This document shows, piece by piece, positions 8,962 through 17,731 of a stretch of 64,000 nt of DNA. Origin of the DNA: Paenibacillus mesophilus (GTDB taxonomy: Bacteria > Bacillota > Bacilli > Paenibacillales > NBRC-103111); assembly GCF_005938385.1 (NCBI RefSeq), contig NZ_VCRA01000010.1, forward strand, positions 124,001 through 188,000, read 5' to 3'. How positions within the stretch are numbered: the stretch's first letter is position 1; each line of letters opens with the position of its first letter. Below the pieces are notes generated by a model. That model was not told the origin of the DNA, ran no database searches, and saw only the letters and a list, made by a program, of their open reading frames with translations. Position numbers and translations under genes: made by a program.

Positions 8962-9140
8962 GCCTGCTGCCTCCTTCACCGAATGCGGCGGTTTGTGCCG
9001 ATACTCGCAACCGTTTGTTGCAGATTAAATCCGAACCCGTACTGCTCTTGCTGTCTTTTGTCCTTATGAGGTTCATGTGCGTTCGTTCCTTTCGCCTTCG
9101 TCCCACGGTTGCGGTATTTAGATCGCATTTCCTGATATAA

Positions 9141-9146
9141 ATTATA
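9141..9146 (-). promoter_or_regulatory. Candidate -10 box for the acyltransferase gene
   Basis: The non-coding stretch 8962-9281 contains TATAAT on the minus strand at 9146-9141, with no convincing -35. If used, it gives a leader of about 170 bases before the acyltransferase. A basic 50-codon frame (8976-9128, minus) lies in the leader but lacks a spaced ribosome site. The rest of the gap is the downstream terminator of the VOC gene. Confidence 0.35.
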
Positions 9147-9222
9147 GACGGTAAGCCGGATGAATAGGTTTGTTATTTGATTAAAATTGAAAAAAAAGCG
9201 ACGGCAGCCCTCCTCGCGCGAC

Positions 9223-9262
9223 AAAAAAGACTCCTTCGTCCCCGAGGGGAGGAAGAAGTCTT
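9223..9262 (-). terminator. Intrinsic terminator after the VOC gene
   Basis: A 15-bp stem with two mismatches (9230-9260) and a GAG loop is followed on the minus strand by TTTTTTG. It lies 20 bases past the stop codon of the VOC-family gene. Confidence 0.75.
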
Positions 9263-9281
9263 CCCGATAACTGATCTTCCG

Positions 9282-9647
9282 TTATTGCTTCAGCAAAAAA
9301 GAATTGCCGTCTTCGTCCAGAAACGTCGCGTAGGCGCCCCATTGCATCTTCTGCGGCTCCCCCTCGAAACGGACGCCGTTCTGCTTCATCGTCGCGTAGG
9401 TGGAGTCGATATCGTCGCACAGGAACACGATCGACGGCTTCATTTCGCTCCAATTCGCCATCATGCTCCTCGGATAAAGGACGAGTGCCGACTCGGCGCC
9501 TTTCGGAGCTACCTCCAGCCAATAAGCGTTCGGGCCCATCGGCGTTTCCCGCACGATTTCGAAGCCCGCTTTCTCCGTCCAGAATGTTTTGGCTTTCTGC
9601 TGATCCTCTACGTAAACGGCCGCAGTCGCAATTTTTGAAATCATCAT
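9282..9647 (-). CDS. VOC-family (glyoxalase/bleomycin-resistance fold) protein
   Basis: A 121-residue single-domain protein of the vicinal oxygen chelate superfamily. It shows paired beta-alpha-beta modules: IATAAVYVEDQQKAKTFWTEKAG at the start and YATFLDEDGNSFLL at the end. The Glu/Asp-rich C-terminal strand is typical, but metal ligands cannot be assigned with certainty. Members include glyoxalases, dioxygenases and antibiotic-binding proteins; the substrate here is unknown. AGGAGGAACGA precedes two successive ATG codons (9647, 9644); the second has the better spacing. Confidence 0.8.
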   Translation of the reverse strand: MMISKIATAAVYVEDQQKAKTFWTEKAGFEIVRETPMGPNAYWLEVAPKGAESALVLYPRSMMANWSEMKPSIVFLCDDIDSTYATMKQNGVRFEGEPQKMQWGAYATFLDEDGNSFLLKQ

Positions 9648-9695
9648 TCGTTCCTCCTGTGCTGATGTTGTCCAGAACTACTGTATCATCCGGGC

Positions 9696-9908
9696 TTAGG
9701 GCTCGTCTTGTAAAAAACCGACATCCCGCGCTTCGCCCAAAGCGGCGAACTTCCGCTGCATCCAGCTTTTATATTCGGCCGGAGTAATACCCAAGCAAAG
9801 CTTGAAGTCTTTGGAAAAGTGGGCGTAATCGTAGTATCCGAAATCGAGCATGCATTGATGCAGGTCGATGATCAACGCCTCGTCCGGCTCTCTTTCCTCG
9901 TATCGCAT
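9696..9908 (-). pseudogene. AraC-family regulator remnant (second helix-turn-helix only)
   Basis: A 70-residue frame whose centre, FGYYDYAHFSKDFKLCLGIT followed by PAEY, is the second helix-turn-helix of an AraC/XylS DNA-binding domain. The first helix-turn-helix and any sensory domain are missing, and nothing upstream in any frame supplies them. A GGGAGG lies 12 bases before the ATG, so a short protein could still be made. It is more likely a decayed gene end than a working regulator. Confidence 0.5.
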
Positions 9909-10111
9909 CCAGCTGCTTGCCTCCCTTTTTACGCCGTTTGCAACCTATTATACACGATCCGGGGCGACCGGAAGAAGGAAGCCGCCCGTACCAACCCGAC
10001 CCCGGACCGGGTCGAGACTACCCGCAAGTCTGTATAAAGACGGAATTCTCTATGCTATATTGGTAGCATGAGGCAAGCGTGATTACGAGAAGCTGCTGGG
10101 AGTTGGCGAAC

Positions 10112-10861
10112 ATGTGGAAGCGTTGGGGAGTGCCGGTTGTTATGCTGGCCGGAATGATCGTATGGACCGGATGCGGTTGGAATATGAAGGAAGAGCGGCG
10201 AGAGAAGGAGCTGTCGGCCAAATCGATCGAGACGCTCAAGGTGGATGCCGGATCGGGCGATTTGACGATCAAGGGCGACGACAAAGCGACATCGATTCAT
10301 GCGGTTGCGGTCATCAAAAGCTCGGACGGCCTGAAGGACGAGTCGATCGTGTTTACGCTCGAGCCGGATGGCAAATCCGCGAAGCTTGTGTCAAAATTGA
10401 AACCTTCTATCGGCTTTAACAACCGGACGATGGACGTTACGGTAACGGTGCCGGCTAACATGAACTTGGATGTGGAAGACGACTCCGGCGACATATCGAT
10501 TACCGATATCCGGGGGAACGTAAATATCGATGACGATTCCGGAGATATCGCACTTCAACATATACAAGGCAAGCTGGATATCGAGGACGAATCGGGGGCA
10601 ATCGAACTATCGGATGTGATCGGAGACGCGAGCGTCGACGACGAATCGGGCGATATCGTCATCCGTGACCATACCGGGAATGTGAGCCTAAAAGACGAAA
10701 GCGGAGAGATCCGGGTGACGAACGTAAAGGGCGGCGTTACGGTGGAGGATGGCAGCGGGGATATTAACATCCGCGGCGTGGACGGCGACGTGACGATCTT
10801 GAGCGACGGCTCCGGCGGAGCGAAGGTCGAGGAAGTAAAGGGCAAATATTCGAAGAAATGA
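10112..10861 (+). CDS. DUF4097-type beta-strand repeat lipoprotein
   Basis: A 249-residue protein with a short positively charged N-terminus (MWKRWG), a hydrophobic stretch, and a TGC lipobox-like site near residue 21 with an unusual Trp at -3. From about residue 120 it consists of ~20-residue repeats of the form D(D/E)SGDI-x-I-x-(D/N), about seven copies, which predict a right-handed beta-helix of the DUF4097/adhesin-like group. The function is unknown. ATG 10112 behind GGGAG is favoured; an upstream GTG at 10079 would add 11 residues. Confidence 0.72.
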   Translation: MWKRWGVPVVMLAGMIVWTGCGWNMKEERREKELSAKSIETLKVDAGSGDLTIKGDDKATSIHAVAVIKSSDGLKDESIVFTLEPDGKSAKLVSKLKPSIGFNNRTMDVTVTVPANMNLDVEDDSGDISITDIRGNVNIDDDSGDIALQHIQGKLDIEDESGAIELSDVIGDASVDDESGDIVIRDHTGNVSLKDESGEIRVTNVKGGVTVEDGSGDINIRGVDGDVTILSDGSGGAKVEEVKGKYSKK

Positions 10862-10873
10862 AGGCAAGACGGG

Positions 10874-10908
10874 AACAGGAGGGGCGGTATGCCTCTCCTG
10901 TTTCGCTT
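10874..10908 (+). terminator. Intrinsic terminator after the DUF4097 gene
   Basis: AACAGGAGGGGC pairs with GCCTCTCCTGTT (12 bp with one G-U), 5-base loop, then TTTCGCTTTA. The T tract is short. Confidence 0.65.
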
Positions 10909-10914
10909 TAACGA

Positions 10915-10966
10915 TAAGGAAAGTTTAAGTTCGCTAAAGCACTAAAGCGAAGTGAGACTTTCCTTA
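10915..10966. repeat. Intergenic hairpin repeat, related to the copies at 59321-59675
   Basis: A 21-bp inverted repeat with three mismatches (10915-10935 against 10946-10966), begun by CGATAA and followed by TTACCAAGAGAAAC. The two repeats at 59321-59560 have the same layout (CGATAA, arm, TCGC, AAG, GCGA, arm, TTACCAAGGAAAC) with different but still paired arms. It lies between the DUF4097 gene and the convergent K+ channel gene. The rest of 10967-11122 shows nothing else recognised. Confidence 0.5.
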
Positions 10967-11122
10967 CCAAGAGAAACTTCCGCTGTTCGGGGTCCCCGAA
11001 AAGTACCCGGCGTAATCTTCGAAGGATAGCGTCACTTTTTGGGGTGAGAGTAGCGGTCGCTCATCCTTGAAGTACGTCGATAGACGTTTTTCTTATGGGG
11101 ATGTAGGAGCTGATTCCCGGAC

Positions 11123-12151
11123 TCACCGGTTCAGCCGTTTGTAGGTATCGGAATCGCATATAACGAAGAGACGGGCGTCGTCGGGAATCGTTTCGTTCAG
11201 CCGGCGGTTGACGTTCAATTGCTCGCCTTCGGACAGCAAGGTCGCGCCTTCCTTCAGCAGCTCGTCGAACGCATCGCGGAAAGTGCGCCAATGCGGCCGC
11301 TTGCGGATCTCGTACAAGTCCCCGCTGTCCCGGCTTGTCAGCAGCTGCGACACGATTCGGGAAGCGCCCGGGTTGAACGCGGAGCGTACCGCGAGCCGGG
11401 ACACGGTTTCGGATGCTACGATAAATTCATCTACCTTCACGTGGGTGAAATTGGGAATATTGTCCCGGTCCTTCACTTCCACGACCGTATGGAGTTGACT
11501 GAAATTCCGCTCGATCGCCGTTGCGATCAGAAGCGTCTTCCCGTCGATAAAGGAGTTGTCGCGGATCAGGCTATGGCTGTCCGTCGTCTCGTCGGCGAAG
11601 ATGAACACGGCTCTTGCCTTGGACAGGTTGGCGTCGTCCAGCGTTTGCCGCTGCACCGGGTTGCCCTGGATGTAATGGACACGCTCGTGGGAGGCGGGAT
11701 TTTTGGCCAGCTGGGCGATCAGCACGATATTGGCTTCCGGATCGCTGCTGACGATTTCCTGGATCGCGAGCTCGGCGTGCTTGCTCCAGTCGATGAGCAC
11801 GAAATGATTCTCCCCTTTGTAGCGCAGCTTGCCCTCCTCCTTTTTGCGGTTATAGGCGAATATGAAGTCGACCGATTTGCTGATGACGATGGAAATGAGG
11901 CCGATGCCGAATATATACAGGAATATGCCGAGCATTTTGCCTGCCGCCGTCTTCGGATAAAAGTCTCCGTAACCGACTGTGGTGACGGTCGTCATGACCC
12001 ACCAAAACCCGTTGAACGGATGCAGAAACGTCTCGGGCTCCAGTAAGTAAATCAGCAGGGAACTGAGCAGGAGCAGGAAACCGGCCGCCCCGAAGACGAT
12101 ACCATTGTTCATTTGAATCAAGCGCAATAGAAGCTTGCTGAAAAAAAGCAT
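11123..12151 (-). CDS. Potassium channel with RCK/TrkA-N domain, YugO-like
   Basis: A 342-residue protein with a 2-TM pore module: a hydrophobic helix at ~18-37, a pore loop with the K+ selectivity filter TVGYGD at residues 58-63, and a second helix ending near 95. The cytoplasmic part (from ~112) is an RCK/TrkA-N Rossmann-like domain that normally gates the channel by nucleotide or ion binding. The layout matches B. subtilis YugO, implicated in potassium efflux and biofilm electrical signalling; that role is not shown here. GGGAGGAATGGC precedes ATG. Confidence 0.87.
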   Translation of the reverse strand: MLFFSKLLLRLIQMNNGIVFGAAGFLLLLSSLLIYLLEPETFLHPFNGFWWVMTTVTTVGYGDFYPKTAAGKMLGIFLYIFGIGLISIVISKSVDFIFAYNRKKEEGKLRYKGENHFVLIDWSKHAELAIQEIVSSDPEANIVLIAQLAKNPASHERVHYIQGNPVQRQTLDDANLSKARAVFIFADETTDSHSLIRDNSFIDGKTLLIATAIERNFSQLHTVVEVKDRDNIPNFTHVKVDEFIVASETVSRLAVRSAFNPGASRIVSQLLTSRDSGDLYEIRKRPHWRTFRDAFDELLKEGATLLSEGEQLNVNRRLNETIPDDARLFVICDSDTYKRLNR

Positions 12152-12190
12152 GCCATTCCTCCCGCCGCGCGTTCGTTCGAGAGGATTATA

Positions 12191-14035
12191 TCACATATTC
12201 GCCTTCTGTTCTTGAGGGAATTGCATATCGTACAGTCTGCGGTATTTGCCGTTCAATTGCAGCAGCTCCTCGTGCTTGCCGCTCTCGGCAATCGTCCCCT
12301 GGTCCAGCACGACGATCCGGTCGGCCGACTGGATCGTGGACAGCCGGTGCGCGATGACGAGGCAGGTGCGTCCTGCAAGCAGCCGGGCCAGCGCCTCCTG
12401 GATCAGATGCTCGGACTCCGTGTCGAGGGAGGCGGTCGCTTCGTCCAGTACGATCAGCCGCGGATTTTTCAAGATCGCCCGGGCGATCGAGAGCCGCTGC
12501 TTCTGGCCGCCGGACAGCTTCACGCCGCGTTCTCCGATTTCCGAATCGTAGCCTTTCGGAAACGAGGAGATGAAGTCGTGGGCGTTGGCCGCTTTCGCCG
12601 CGGCTATGATCTCTTCGTCGGTTGCGCCCGGCTTGCCGTACATAATATTGTCCCGGACGGTGCCGTTGAACAGCACGATCTCCTGCGAGACGACGCCCAT
12701 CTGCTCGCGCAGCGATTTCGAAGCGATATCTTTCAACGAATAGCCGTCGATCGTAATCGTTCCTTGCTGCGGATCGTAGAAACGGGCGATGAGATGGGCG
12801 ACCGTCGATTTGCCCGCACCCGACGGGCCTACCAGCGCCGTTACTTTGCCCGGATTGAATTCCAGATTGAAATCGCGCAGCACGGGCACGTCATTGCGGT
12901 AGGAGAAGCCGACGCCGCTGAATACGATGTGGCCGCGGATAGGCGGCAGCGCGATAGCGTCTTCCTTCTCCGTCACTTCGGGCTTCGTCTCCAGTACTTC
13001 CATGATCCGCTCGTAAGCCGCGGCGGATTGCTGGATCGTGTTGAGGATGCGGCTGAAGTGCCGGATCGGGTTTTGCAGCAGCCGAAGGTAGGCGAGAAAC
13101 GCCACGATCGCTCCGATCGTCAACTCTCCGCGCATCGTCTGCCAAGCGCCGAACACGAGCACGGCAACCATGCCGAGATAATTGAGCAGATCGATGATCG
13201 GCTCGTAAATGGCGCGCAGCCGTACGGTGCGGAGATTGGCTTTCATGTTCGTCTCGCTCCGTTCGGCGAAACGTCCCGATTCGTAGTCTTCGTTTGCGAA
13301 CGACTTGATGACCCGAATGCCGGACAGCGTGTCTTGAAGATGGTTGCTAACCTCCGCGACCGATTGCTGCACGGTTTTGAACGAAGTGCGGAACCTTCCG
13401 CTGAATTTTCTCGTGGTCAAGATCATGAGGGGGAAGGTGGCCAGCATAAGCAGGGTAAGCTGCCAGTCGACATACAGCATATACAGCGCGATAGCCGTAA
13501 ACGTGAACAGGTCGGTCACGATTTGCATCATGCCGGAGGAGACAAGCTGCTGCAGCATGCCGACGTCGCTGGTCACCCTCGACATCAGATCGCCGGTCCG
13601 GTTCCGGTCGTAGAAAGCCATATCGAGACTTTGCATATGGCGGTACAATTCATTGCGAAGATCGAATATCGCGCGCTGTCCGACGGAGGCGAGTGAGTTG
13701 CTGCTCAAGTAGCCGAACAACCCGAGCAGAACGGCCGTCCCCAGCACCCCAAGGGCTACCCAGGGGAGCGCTCCGTAATTTCCAGCCGGAATTACGTCGT
13801 CGATCGTGTAGCGGGACAATTGCGGAATGACGAATTCCAGCAGCGAGTTGCCGATCAGGCAAGCGAGCGCCAGCAGCATAAGCGCCCAACGCCCCTTGAC
13901 GTGGAAAAACATCCGTTTGTACATATTCCGTATGGTCCGGTCCTTCAGCTTCCGCTTGCCTCCGTCGTCGCCTGCTCCGAACCGGCCCCTCGGCCCGCCG
14001 CCCGGCAATCCCTCTCTGGCCCATCCCGTTTCCAT
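12191..14035 (-). CDS. ABC exporter, fused permease-ATPase (homodimeric type)
   Basis: A 614-residue half-transporter. The hydrophilic Gly-rich N-terminus (1-37) precedes a six-helix exporter domain (about 50-350) and an ATPase domain with Walker A GPSGAGKS, signature LSGGQ, and Walker B LIVLDEATASLD. The catalytic Glu after Walker B is present, so a homodimer could hydrolyse ATP at both sites. Such exporters move lipids, drugs or peptides; the substrate is unknown. The ATG overlaps the stop of the upstream PadR gene (TAATG), indicating translational coupling and regulation by that repressor. Confidence 0.88.
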   Translation of the reverse strand: METGWAREGLPGGGPRGRFGAGDDGGKRKLKDRTIRNMYKRMFFHVKGRWALMLLALACLIGNSLLEFVIPQLSRYTIDDVIPAGNYGALPWVALGVLGTAVLLGLFGYLSSNSLASVGQRAIFDLRNELYRHMQSLDMAFYDRNRTGDLMSRVTSDVGMLQQLVSSGMMQIVTDLFTFTAIALYMLYVDWQLTLLMLATFPLMILTTRKFSGRFRTSFKTVQQSVAEVSNHLQDTLSGIRVIKSFANEDYESGRFAERSETNMKANLRTVRLRAIYEPIIDLLNYLGMVAVLVFGAWQTMRGELTIGAIVAFLAYLRLLQNPIRHFSRILNTIQQSAAAYERIMEVLETKPEVTEKEDAIALPPIRGHIVFSGVGFSYRNDVPVLRDFNLEFNPGKVTALVGPSGAGKSTVAHLIARFYDPQQGTITIDGYSLKDIASKSLREQMGVVSQEIVLFNGTVRDNIMYGKPGATDEEIIAAAKAANAHDFISSFPKGYDSEIGERGVKLSGGQKQRLSIARAILKNPRLIVLDEATASLDTESEHLIQEALARLLAGRTCLVIAHRLSTIQSADRIVVLDQGTIAESGKHEELLQLNGKYRRLYDMQFPQEQKANM

Positions 14036-14685
14036 TACGATTCACGCTCCTCTTCCTTGGTAAAAGGCTCGCCGTCGGGACGTCTGCGGTCGTCCGGTCC
14101 GTATCCGCCTCTTGCCTTCCGATCATCTGGCCGCTCACAGGCAGCCAGCGACCGCAAGTCCTGCAGCGCTCCGTCCAGAAAACGCTGAACCCGGACGGCA
14201 AACTCCGTATCGACGGCCGCTCTCCGCTCGGCTTTCGTCAACAGGTGGAGGAGCTCGAAGCCGTCGGCGAGCCTCCGCTCCCGGGACGATACGGCGCATT
14301 CTGCGTCCCCCTGCGGCCGCTCTTTTCTGTCCCTGCCAAGCCACTCCCGCAGCGCGTTCAAACCCGCTTCCGTCGGACGATACACCTTCTTGCCGTCCGT
14401 ATCGTCGGATTCAATCCAGCCCCGGTCTTCCAACATTTGCAGAGTCGGGTATATGGAGCCGGCGCTCGGCGTATATTGGCCGTCCGATTTTTCTTCAAGC
14501 GCTTTCATCATTTGATACCCGTGCATCGGTTCTGCGGACAGCAGCTCCAGCAGCGCATATTTCACGCTGCCGCGGCCGAAATACCGTCTTCCGGGACCGC
14601 CTCGTCCCCCGTTTCCCGGTCCGCATCGGCCTCCGTATCCCGGACCTCGCCTATCGTCCCATCCTCCTCGATCTCCATGGCGCAT
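14035..14685 (-). CDS. PadR-family transcriptional regulator
   Basis: A 216-residue protein with a PadR winged helix from about residue 40: YALLELLSAEPMHGYQMMKAL, then SAGSIYPTLQMLEDRGWIE and the wing GKKVYRPTEAG. Extra features are an Arg/Gly-rich N-terminus (about 35 residues) and a charged, poorly ordered C-terminus with another RRP stretch. PadR proteins are usually repressors released by small ligands or substrates of the exporter they control. It is the first gene of a two-gene operon with the ABC exporter. AAGGAG lies 9 bases before ATG. Confidence 0.85.
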   Translation of the reverse strand: MRHGDRGGWDDRRGPGYGGRCGPGNGGRGGPGRRYFGRGSVKYALLELLSAEPMHGYQMMKALEEKSDGQYTPSAGSIYPTLQMLEDRGWIESDDTDGKKVYRPTEAGLNALREWLGRDRKERPQGDAECAVSSRERRLADGFELLHLLTKAERRAAVDTEFAVRVQRFLDGALQDLRSLAACERPDDRKARGGYGPDDRRRPDGEPFTKEEERES

Positions 14686-14705
14686 AGGGCTCAGCTCCTT
14701 TTAAC

Positions 14706-14745
14706 CATATAATACGATATATCGTTATTGATAGTAAACGATATA
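14706..14745 (-). promoter_or_regulatory. PadR operon promoter with palindromic operator
   Basis: On the minus strand a TTTACT (-35) and TATTAT (-10) with an 18-base spacer bracket the palindrome ACGATATATCGT (14714-14725). A further ACGATAT half-site is at 14738-14744. Location and symmetry suggest autorepression by the PadR protein encoded just downstream. Confidence 0.6.
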
Positions 14746-14901
14746 ATATCCCGATGGACATAGAAAAGGGCGCTTGAACGTGAAGCATGCAAGTTTTTTA
14801 TCATGAGCGGGGAAAAAGAGGGTATATTTAAAGAAAAGGCTTTCTCGTTCAAGCCCGATATTTCCAACATTTTCATTTTCAAGAGGTTTTGAAAAAAAAG
14901 A

Positions 14902-14931
14902 TTGACAATAAAGTGAATTCGGGAGTATTGT
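14902..14931 (+). promoter_or_regulatory. Sigma-A-type promoter of the DAACS symporter
   Basis: TTGACA at 14902-14907 and TATTGT at 14926-14931 with an 18-base spacer, 55 bases before the start codon. Confidence 0.6.
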
Positions 14932-14986
14932 TGTGTACATAATTCCTACCGGAAATGTGGGGTATACCAAAAGGAGATGAGCAGGT

Positions 14987-16342
14987 TTGAAAAACAACTT
15001 ATGGATTGCGCTTCAGACGAACTGGATCAGCCTCGTTGTCTCGATCGGGGTAATCGCTTTTCTGTACTTACTCGCCAAGAAAAGAGTCGGCTTCGGTACG
15101 CGGGTTCTTATCGCGCTGGGGATCGGCCTGGTGGCCGGCATTCTGTTCAACAGCTACAAGCTGGACTACAAAAGTGTCAGCACGATCGGGACGATTTACG
15201 TCAATTTGATCAAAATGCTGGTCATTCCGTTAGTATTCATTCTGGTGATCAACAGTATCGCCCAATTGTCCAATCTGGGCCAGCTGCGTAAAATCGGCGT
15301 GAAAACGATCTCGTGGTTTCTGCTTACGACGGGGATCGCCGCCATCATCGGGCTTATCGTCGCCCTGATCGTCGATCCGGGGTCCGGCATTCAGGCGGCC
15401 GTGCCGAAAGACTACAAGCCGCGGGACATTCCGACGTTCTCGCAGGTCATTCTCGACCTGGTACCTTCCAATCCGTTCAGCGATGCGGCCGGAGGCAAAG
15501 TGGTGCCTATCCTTATATTCGCCATTTTCATCGCGGTAGCGATCATTCACGTCGGCTCGAAAAAACCGGACGTCGTCGCTCCTGTGAAGACGCTGATCCA
15601 ATCGCTCACGCAAATTCTTCACCAAGTCGTGAAATATGTCATCCGCCTGACTCCGTACGGCGTATATGCTCTCGTCGGCGCGATGGCGGCCAAATACGGC
15701 CTCGAGACGCTGACTCCGCTCGTGAAGCTGATCGGCGCTTCGTACGCGGCGCTCATTATCCATTTCGTGCTTGTGTTCGGCGGACTCGTCGCCCTGGTGG
15801 CAAAGGTCAATCCGATCAAGTTTTTCAAAAAAGCGTATCCGACCGTTGCCGTCGCGTTTACGACCCGGAGCAGTTATGCTACGCTTCCCGTTAACTTGGA
15901 AGTCATTACGAAACGTCTGCGCGTATCGCCGAGAATCGCCAGCTTCGTAGCTCCACTCGGCGCAACGATGAACTTCAACGGCTGCGGCGGCGTGTGGCCG
16001 GCCATCGTGGCGGTCTTCGTCGCCCGAGTATATAACGTTCAGCTCAGCGTATCCGACTATATCGTGCTCATTCTCGTCGCCGTCATCTCGTCCATCGGCG
16101 TAGCCGGAGTACCGGGTCCTGCGACCATTTCGACGACGGTCGTCCTGACCGCGCTCGGGCTGCCGCTGGAAGGAATGGGGCTGGTAATTGCGGTTGAATC
16201 GGTCATCGACATGGGCCGTACCGCCGTCAATGCCACCGGCACGACCGTCACCTCGCTTCTCGTGGCCAATGCGGAAGGCGAATTCGACCGCGAAGCGTTC
16301 GATCGAAACGAGGAAGACCCGCTTGAAGTCGGGGCCGCCTAA
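14987..16342 (+). CDS. Dicarboxylate/amino acid:cation symporter (DAACS), TcyP-like
   Basis: A 451-residue membrane protein with eight helices and two re-entrant hairpins of the glutamate-transporter fold. TTRSSYATLP marks the first hairpin, GATMNFNGCGG replaces the NMDGT-type helix-7 motif, and GVAGVPGPATIST marks the second hairpin. The motif variants favour the TcyP/YdjN cystine branch over glutamate or C4-dicarboxylate carriers, but this is not certain. The start is TTG 14987, 10 bases after AAGGAG. Transport would be driven by H+ or Na+ symport. Confidence 0.82.
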   Translation: MKNNLWIALQTNWISLVVSIGVIAFLYLLAKKRVGFGTRVLIALGIGLVAGILFNSYKLDYKSVSTIGTIYVNLIKMLVIPLVFILVINSIAQLSNLGQLRKIGVKTISWFLLTTGIAAIIGLIVALIVDPGSGIQAAVPKDYKPRDIPTFSQVILDLVPSNPFSDAAGGKVVPILIFAIFIAVAIIHVGSKKPDVVAPVKTLIQSLTQILHQVVKYVIRLTPYGVYALVGAMAAKYGLETLTPLVKLIGASYAALIIHFVLVFGGLVALVAKVNPIKFFKKAYPTVAVAFTTRSSYATLPVNLEVITKRLRVSPRIASFVAPLGATMNFNGCGGVWPAIVAVFVARVYNVQLSVSDYIVLILVAVISSIGVAGVPGPATISTTVVLTALGLPLEGMGLVIAVESVIDMGRTAVNATGTTVTSLLVANAEGEFDREAFDRNEEDPLEVGAA

Positions 16343-16413
16343 GCGGAGAACCGGACCTTCGTACAGGTCGCCGCAAGCCCCATGGCGGATTTGCTTTTGA
16401 TCGTTTCCCGGTA

Positions 16414-16434
16414 GTATAGTGATAGTAACTATAC
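16414..16434. promoter_or_regulatory. Perfect inverted repeat ahead of the TVP38/TMEM64 gene
   Basis: GTATAGT-N7-ACTATAC, with 7-base arms and 7-base centre, lies just upstream of the ribosome site of the next gene. TAGTATAGT overlaps a possible -10. It is a candidate operator with no assigned regulator. Confidence 0.45.
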
Positions 16435-16452
16435 AGGGGTGAAACGAATCGG

Positions 16453-17043
16453 ATGATGGAAAGCTTCGATCTGTCGGGGTTAAATTTGGAAGACATGGAG
16501 CGTGTGTTGAACCAGTTCGAGGCGCTCGGGCCGTTTCCAGGTCTGTTCGCCGCGTGGCTGGAGTCGCTCTTTCCTTTTTTGCCGCTTGTGGCGATTCTGA
16601 TCGCCAATGTGAATATATATGGGCTCGGAGAAGGATTTCTGCTGTCATGGATCGGGGTGTTCTGCGGAGCGGTCACCGTGTTCTGGATCGTACGCCGGTT
16701 CGGCGGGCGGCTGCGCCACTTCGTGGAGAGGAAAAGCCCGCGATCGACGCGGCTCATCCATTGGCTGGAGCGGCACGGCTTCATGCCGATATTCCTGCTC
16801 GCCTGCTTTCCGTTCACGCCGTCGTTTCTCGTCAATCTCGTATCCGGCATATCCAAGGTGCCGTTCCATACTTTTATAACGGCAACTGCACTCGGCAAAG
16901 GGGTCATGATTCTGATGGTGTCGTTCGTGGGTTATGATCTTGTCGCTCTGTTCACGCAGCCGTGGAAGCTGGTGCTGATCGTCGGGGTGTTCGGACTGAT
17001 GGCGATTACCGGGCGAAAGATCGAATCGAAATATTTCAAATAG
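16453..17043 (+). CDS. TVP38/TMEM64-family (DedA-like) membrane protein
   Basis: A 196-residue integral membrane protein. It contains the SNARE-associated/TVP38 core: FLLSWIGVFCGAVTVFWIVRRFGG, then a conserved FLLACFPFTPSFLVNLVSG stretch with the re-entrant FPxxP pattern, and a C-terminal helix. Family members act as lipid scramblases or flippases for carriers such as undecaprenyl phosphate or phosphatidylethanolamine in some organisms; the substrate is unknown here. The start lies at tandem ATG codons 16453/16456. A TTCG-loop terminator follows, so it is monocistronic. Confidence 0.82.
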   Translation: MMESFDLSGLNLEDMERVLNQFEALGPFPGLFAAWLESLFPFLPLVAILIANVNIYGLGEGFLLSWIGVFCGAVTVFWIVRRFGGRLRHFVERKSPRSTRLIHWLERHGFMPIFLLACFPFTPSFLVNLVSGISKVPFHTFITATALGKGVMILMVSFVGYDLVALFTQPWKLVLIVGVFGLMAITGRKIESKYFK

Positions 17044-17053
17044 CGCGTACCAG

Positions 17054-17085
17054 AGCCTTCCTTCGGGGAGGCTTTTTGTTTTTTC
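17054..17085 (+). terminator. Intrinsic terminator with TTCG tetraloop
   Basis: AGCCTTCC/GGGAGGCT forms 8 bp with one G-U, closed by TTCG and followed by TTTTTGTTTTTT. Confidence 0.88.
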
Positions 17086-17183
17086 CTAACCCGGCCAGGC
17101 GGCTGCCGGCTTGTTCAGAATTTGTTCAGCGTTCTTTGGTATGATGCGTGAAATAGGAAATTGTCGGGTGGAGGCGGGCGTGC

Positions 17184-17549
17184 ATGGCGAAAATATTGGT
17201 GGTGGACGATGCGGCATTCATGCGGCAGATGCTCAAGGTCATACTGGAAACGGGCGGCCACGAAGTGCTGTGCGAGGCGGCCAACGGCATCGAAGCGGTG
17301 GAGAAATACAAGGCGTACCGGCCCGATGTGGTCACGATGGACATTACGATGCCGGAGATGGAGGGCATCGAAGCGCTCCGGTTGATTCGCAGCACCGATC
17401 CGGGAGCCAAAGTGATTATGTGCTCCGCCATGGGTCAGCAAAAGCTTATCGTCGAAGCGATCCAGTCCGGCGCGAGAGATTTCATCGTCAAGCCTTTTCA
17501 AAGCGGCCGCGTACTGGAAGCCGTTACGAAGGTGCTGGTCGGATATTGA
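17184..17549 (+). CDS. Single-domain CheY-like response regulator
   Basis: A 121-residue receiver domain with no output domain. The acidic pair is D8/D9, the phosphoacceptor D53 (TMDITMPEMEG), the switch Ser is in CSAMGQ near 81, and the invariant Lys is K103 (IVKPF). It resembles Gram-positive CheY, which binds FliM when phosphorylated, but no flagellar or chemotaxis genes are adjacent, so it may serve another pathway. GTGGAGG lies upstream of ATG. Confidence 0.85.
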   Translation: MAKILVVDDAAFMRQMLKVILETGGHEVLCEAANGIEAVEKYKAYRPDVVTMDITMPEMEGIEALRLIRSTDPGAKVIMCSAMGQQKLIVEAIQSGARDFIVKPFQSGRVLEAVTKVLVGY

Positions 17550-17585
17550 AACTGCATCATGCATGACCGGTCGACAGATAGACAA

Positions 17586-17621
17586 GCCACGGACAGATCG
17601 ATTGTTCCGCGGCTTTTTTTT
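17586..17621 (+). terminator. Probable terminator after the CheY gene
   Basis: GCCACGG pairs with CCGCGGC with one mismatch around a 14-base loop and is followed by eight T. Confidence 0.6.
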
Positions 17622-17731
17622 GGCGTTTATAATCGTGCGTATGCGGGCCGGATTGCTTTCCGCGTATCCGGTGATTATAGTGAAGATAACAGACGGAGCA
17701 GGACAGGGACGGATAAAGGGGGCGATGACGA

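Noticed and set aside
8976..9128. Basic 50-codon minus-strand frame upstream of the acyltransferase
   Set aside because: The ATG is about 13 bases from the probable -10, so the leader would be too short for a ribosome site. No family is recognised.
12212..13696. 494-codon plus-strand frame opposite the ABC exporter
   Set aside because: Antisense shadow of a GC-rich gene. Composition is Arg/Asp-heavy, there is no ribosome site, and the minus-strand gene has complete ABC motifs.
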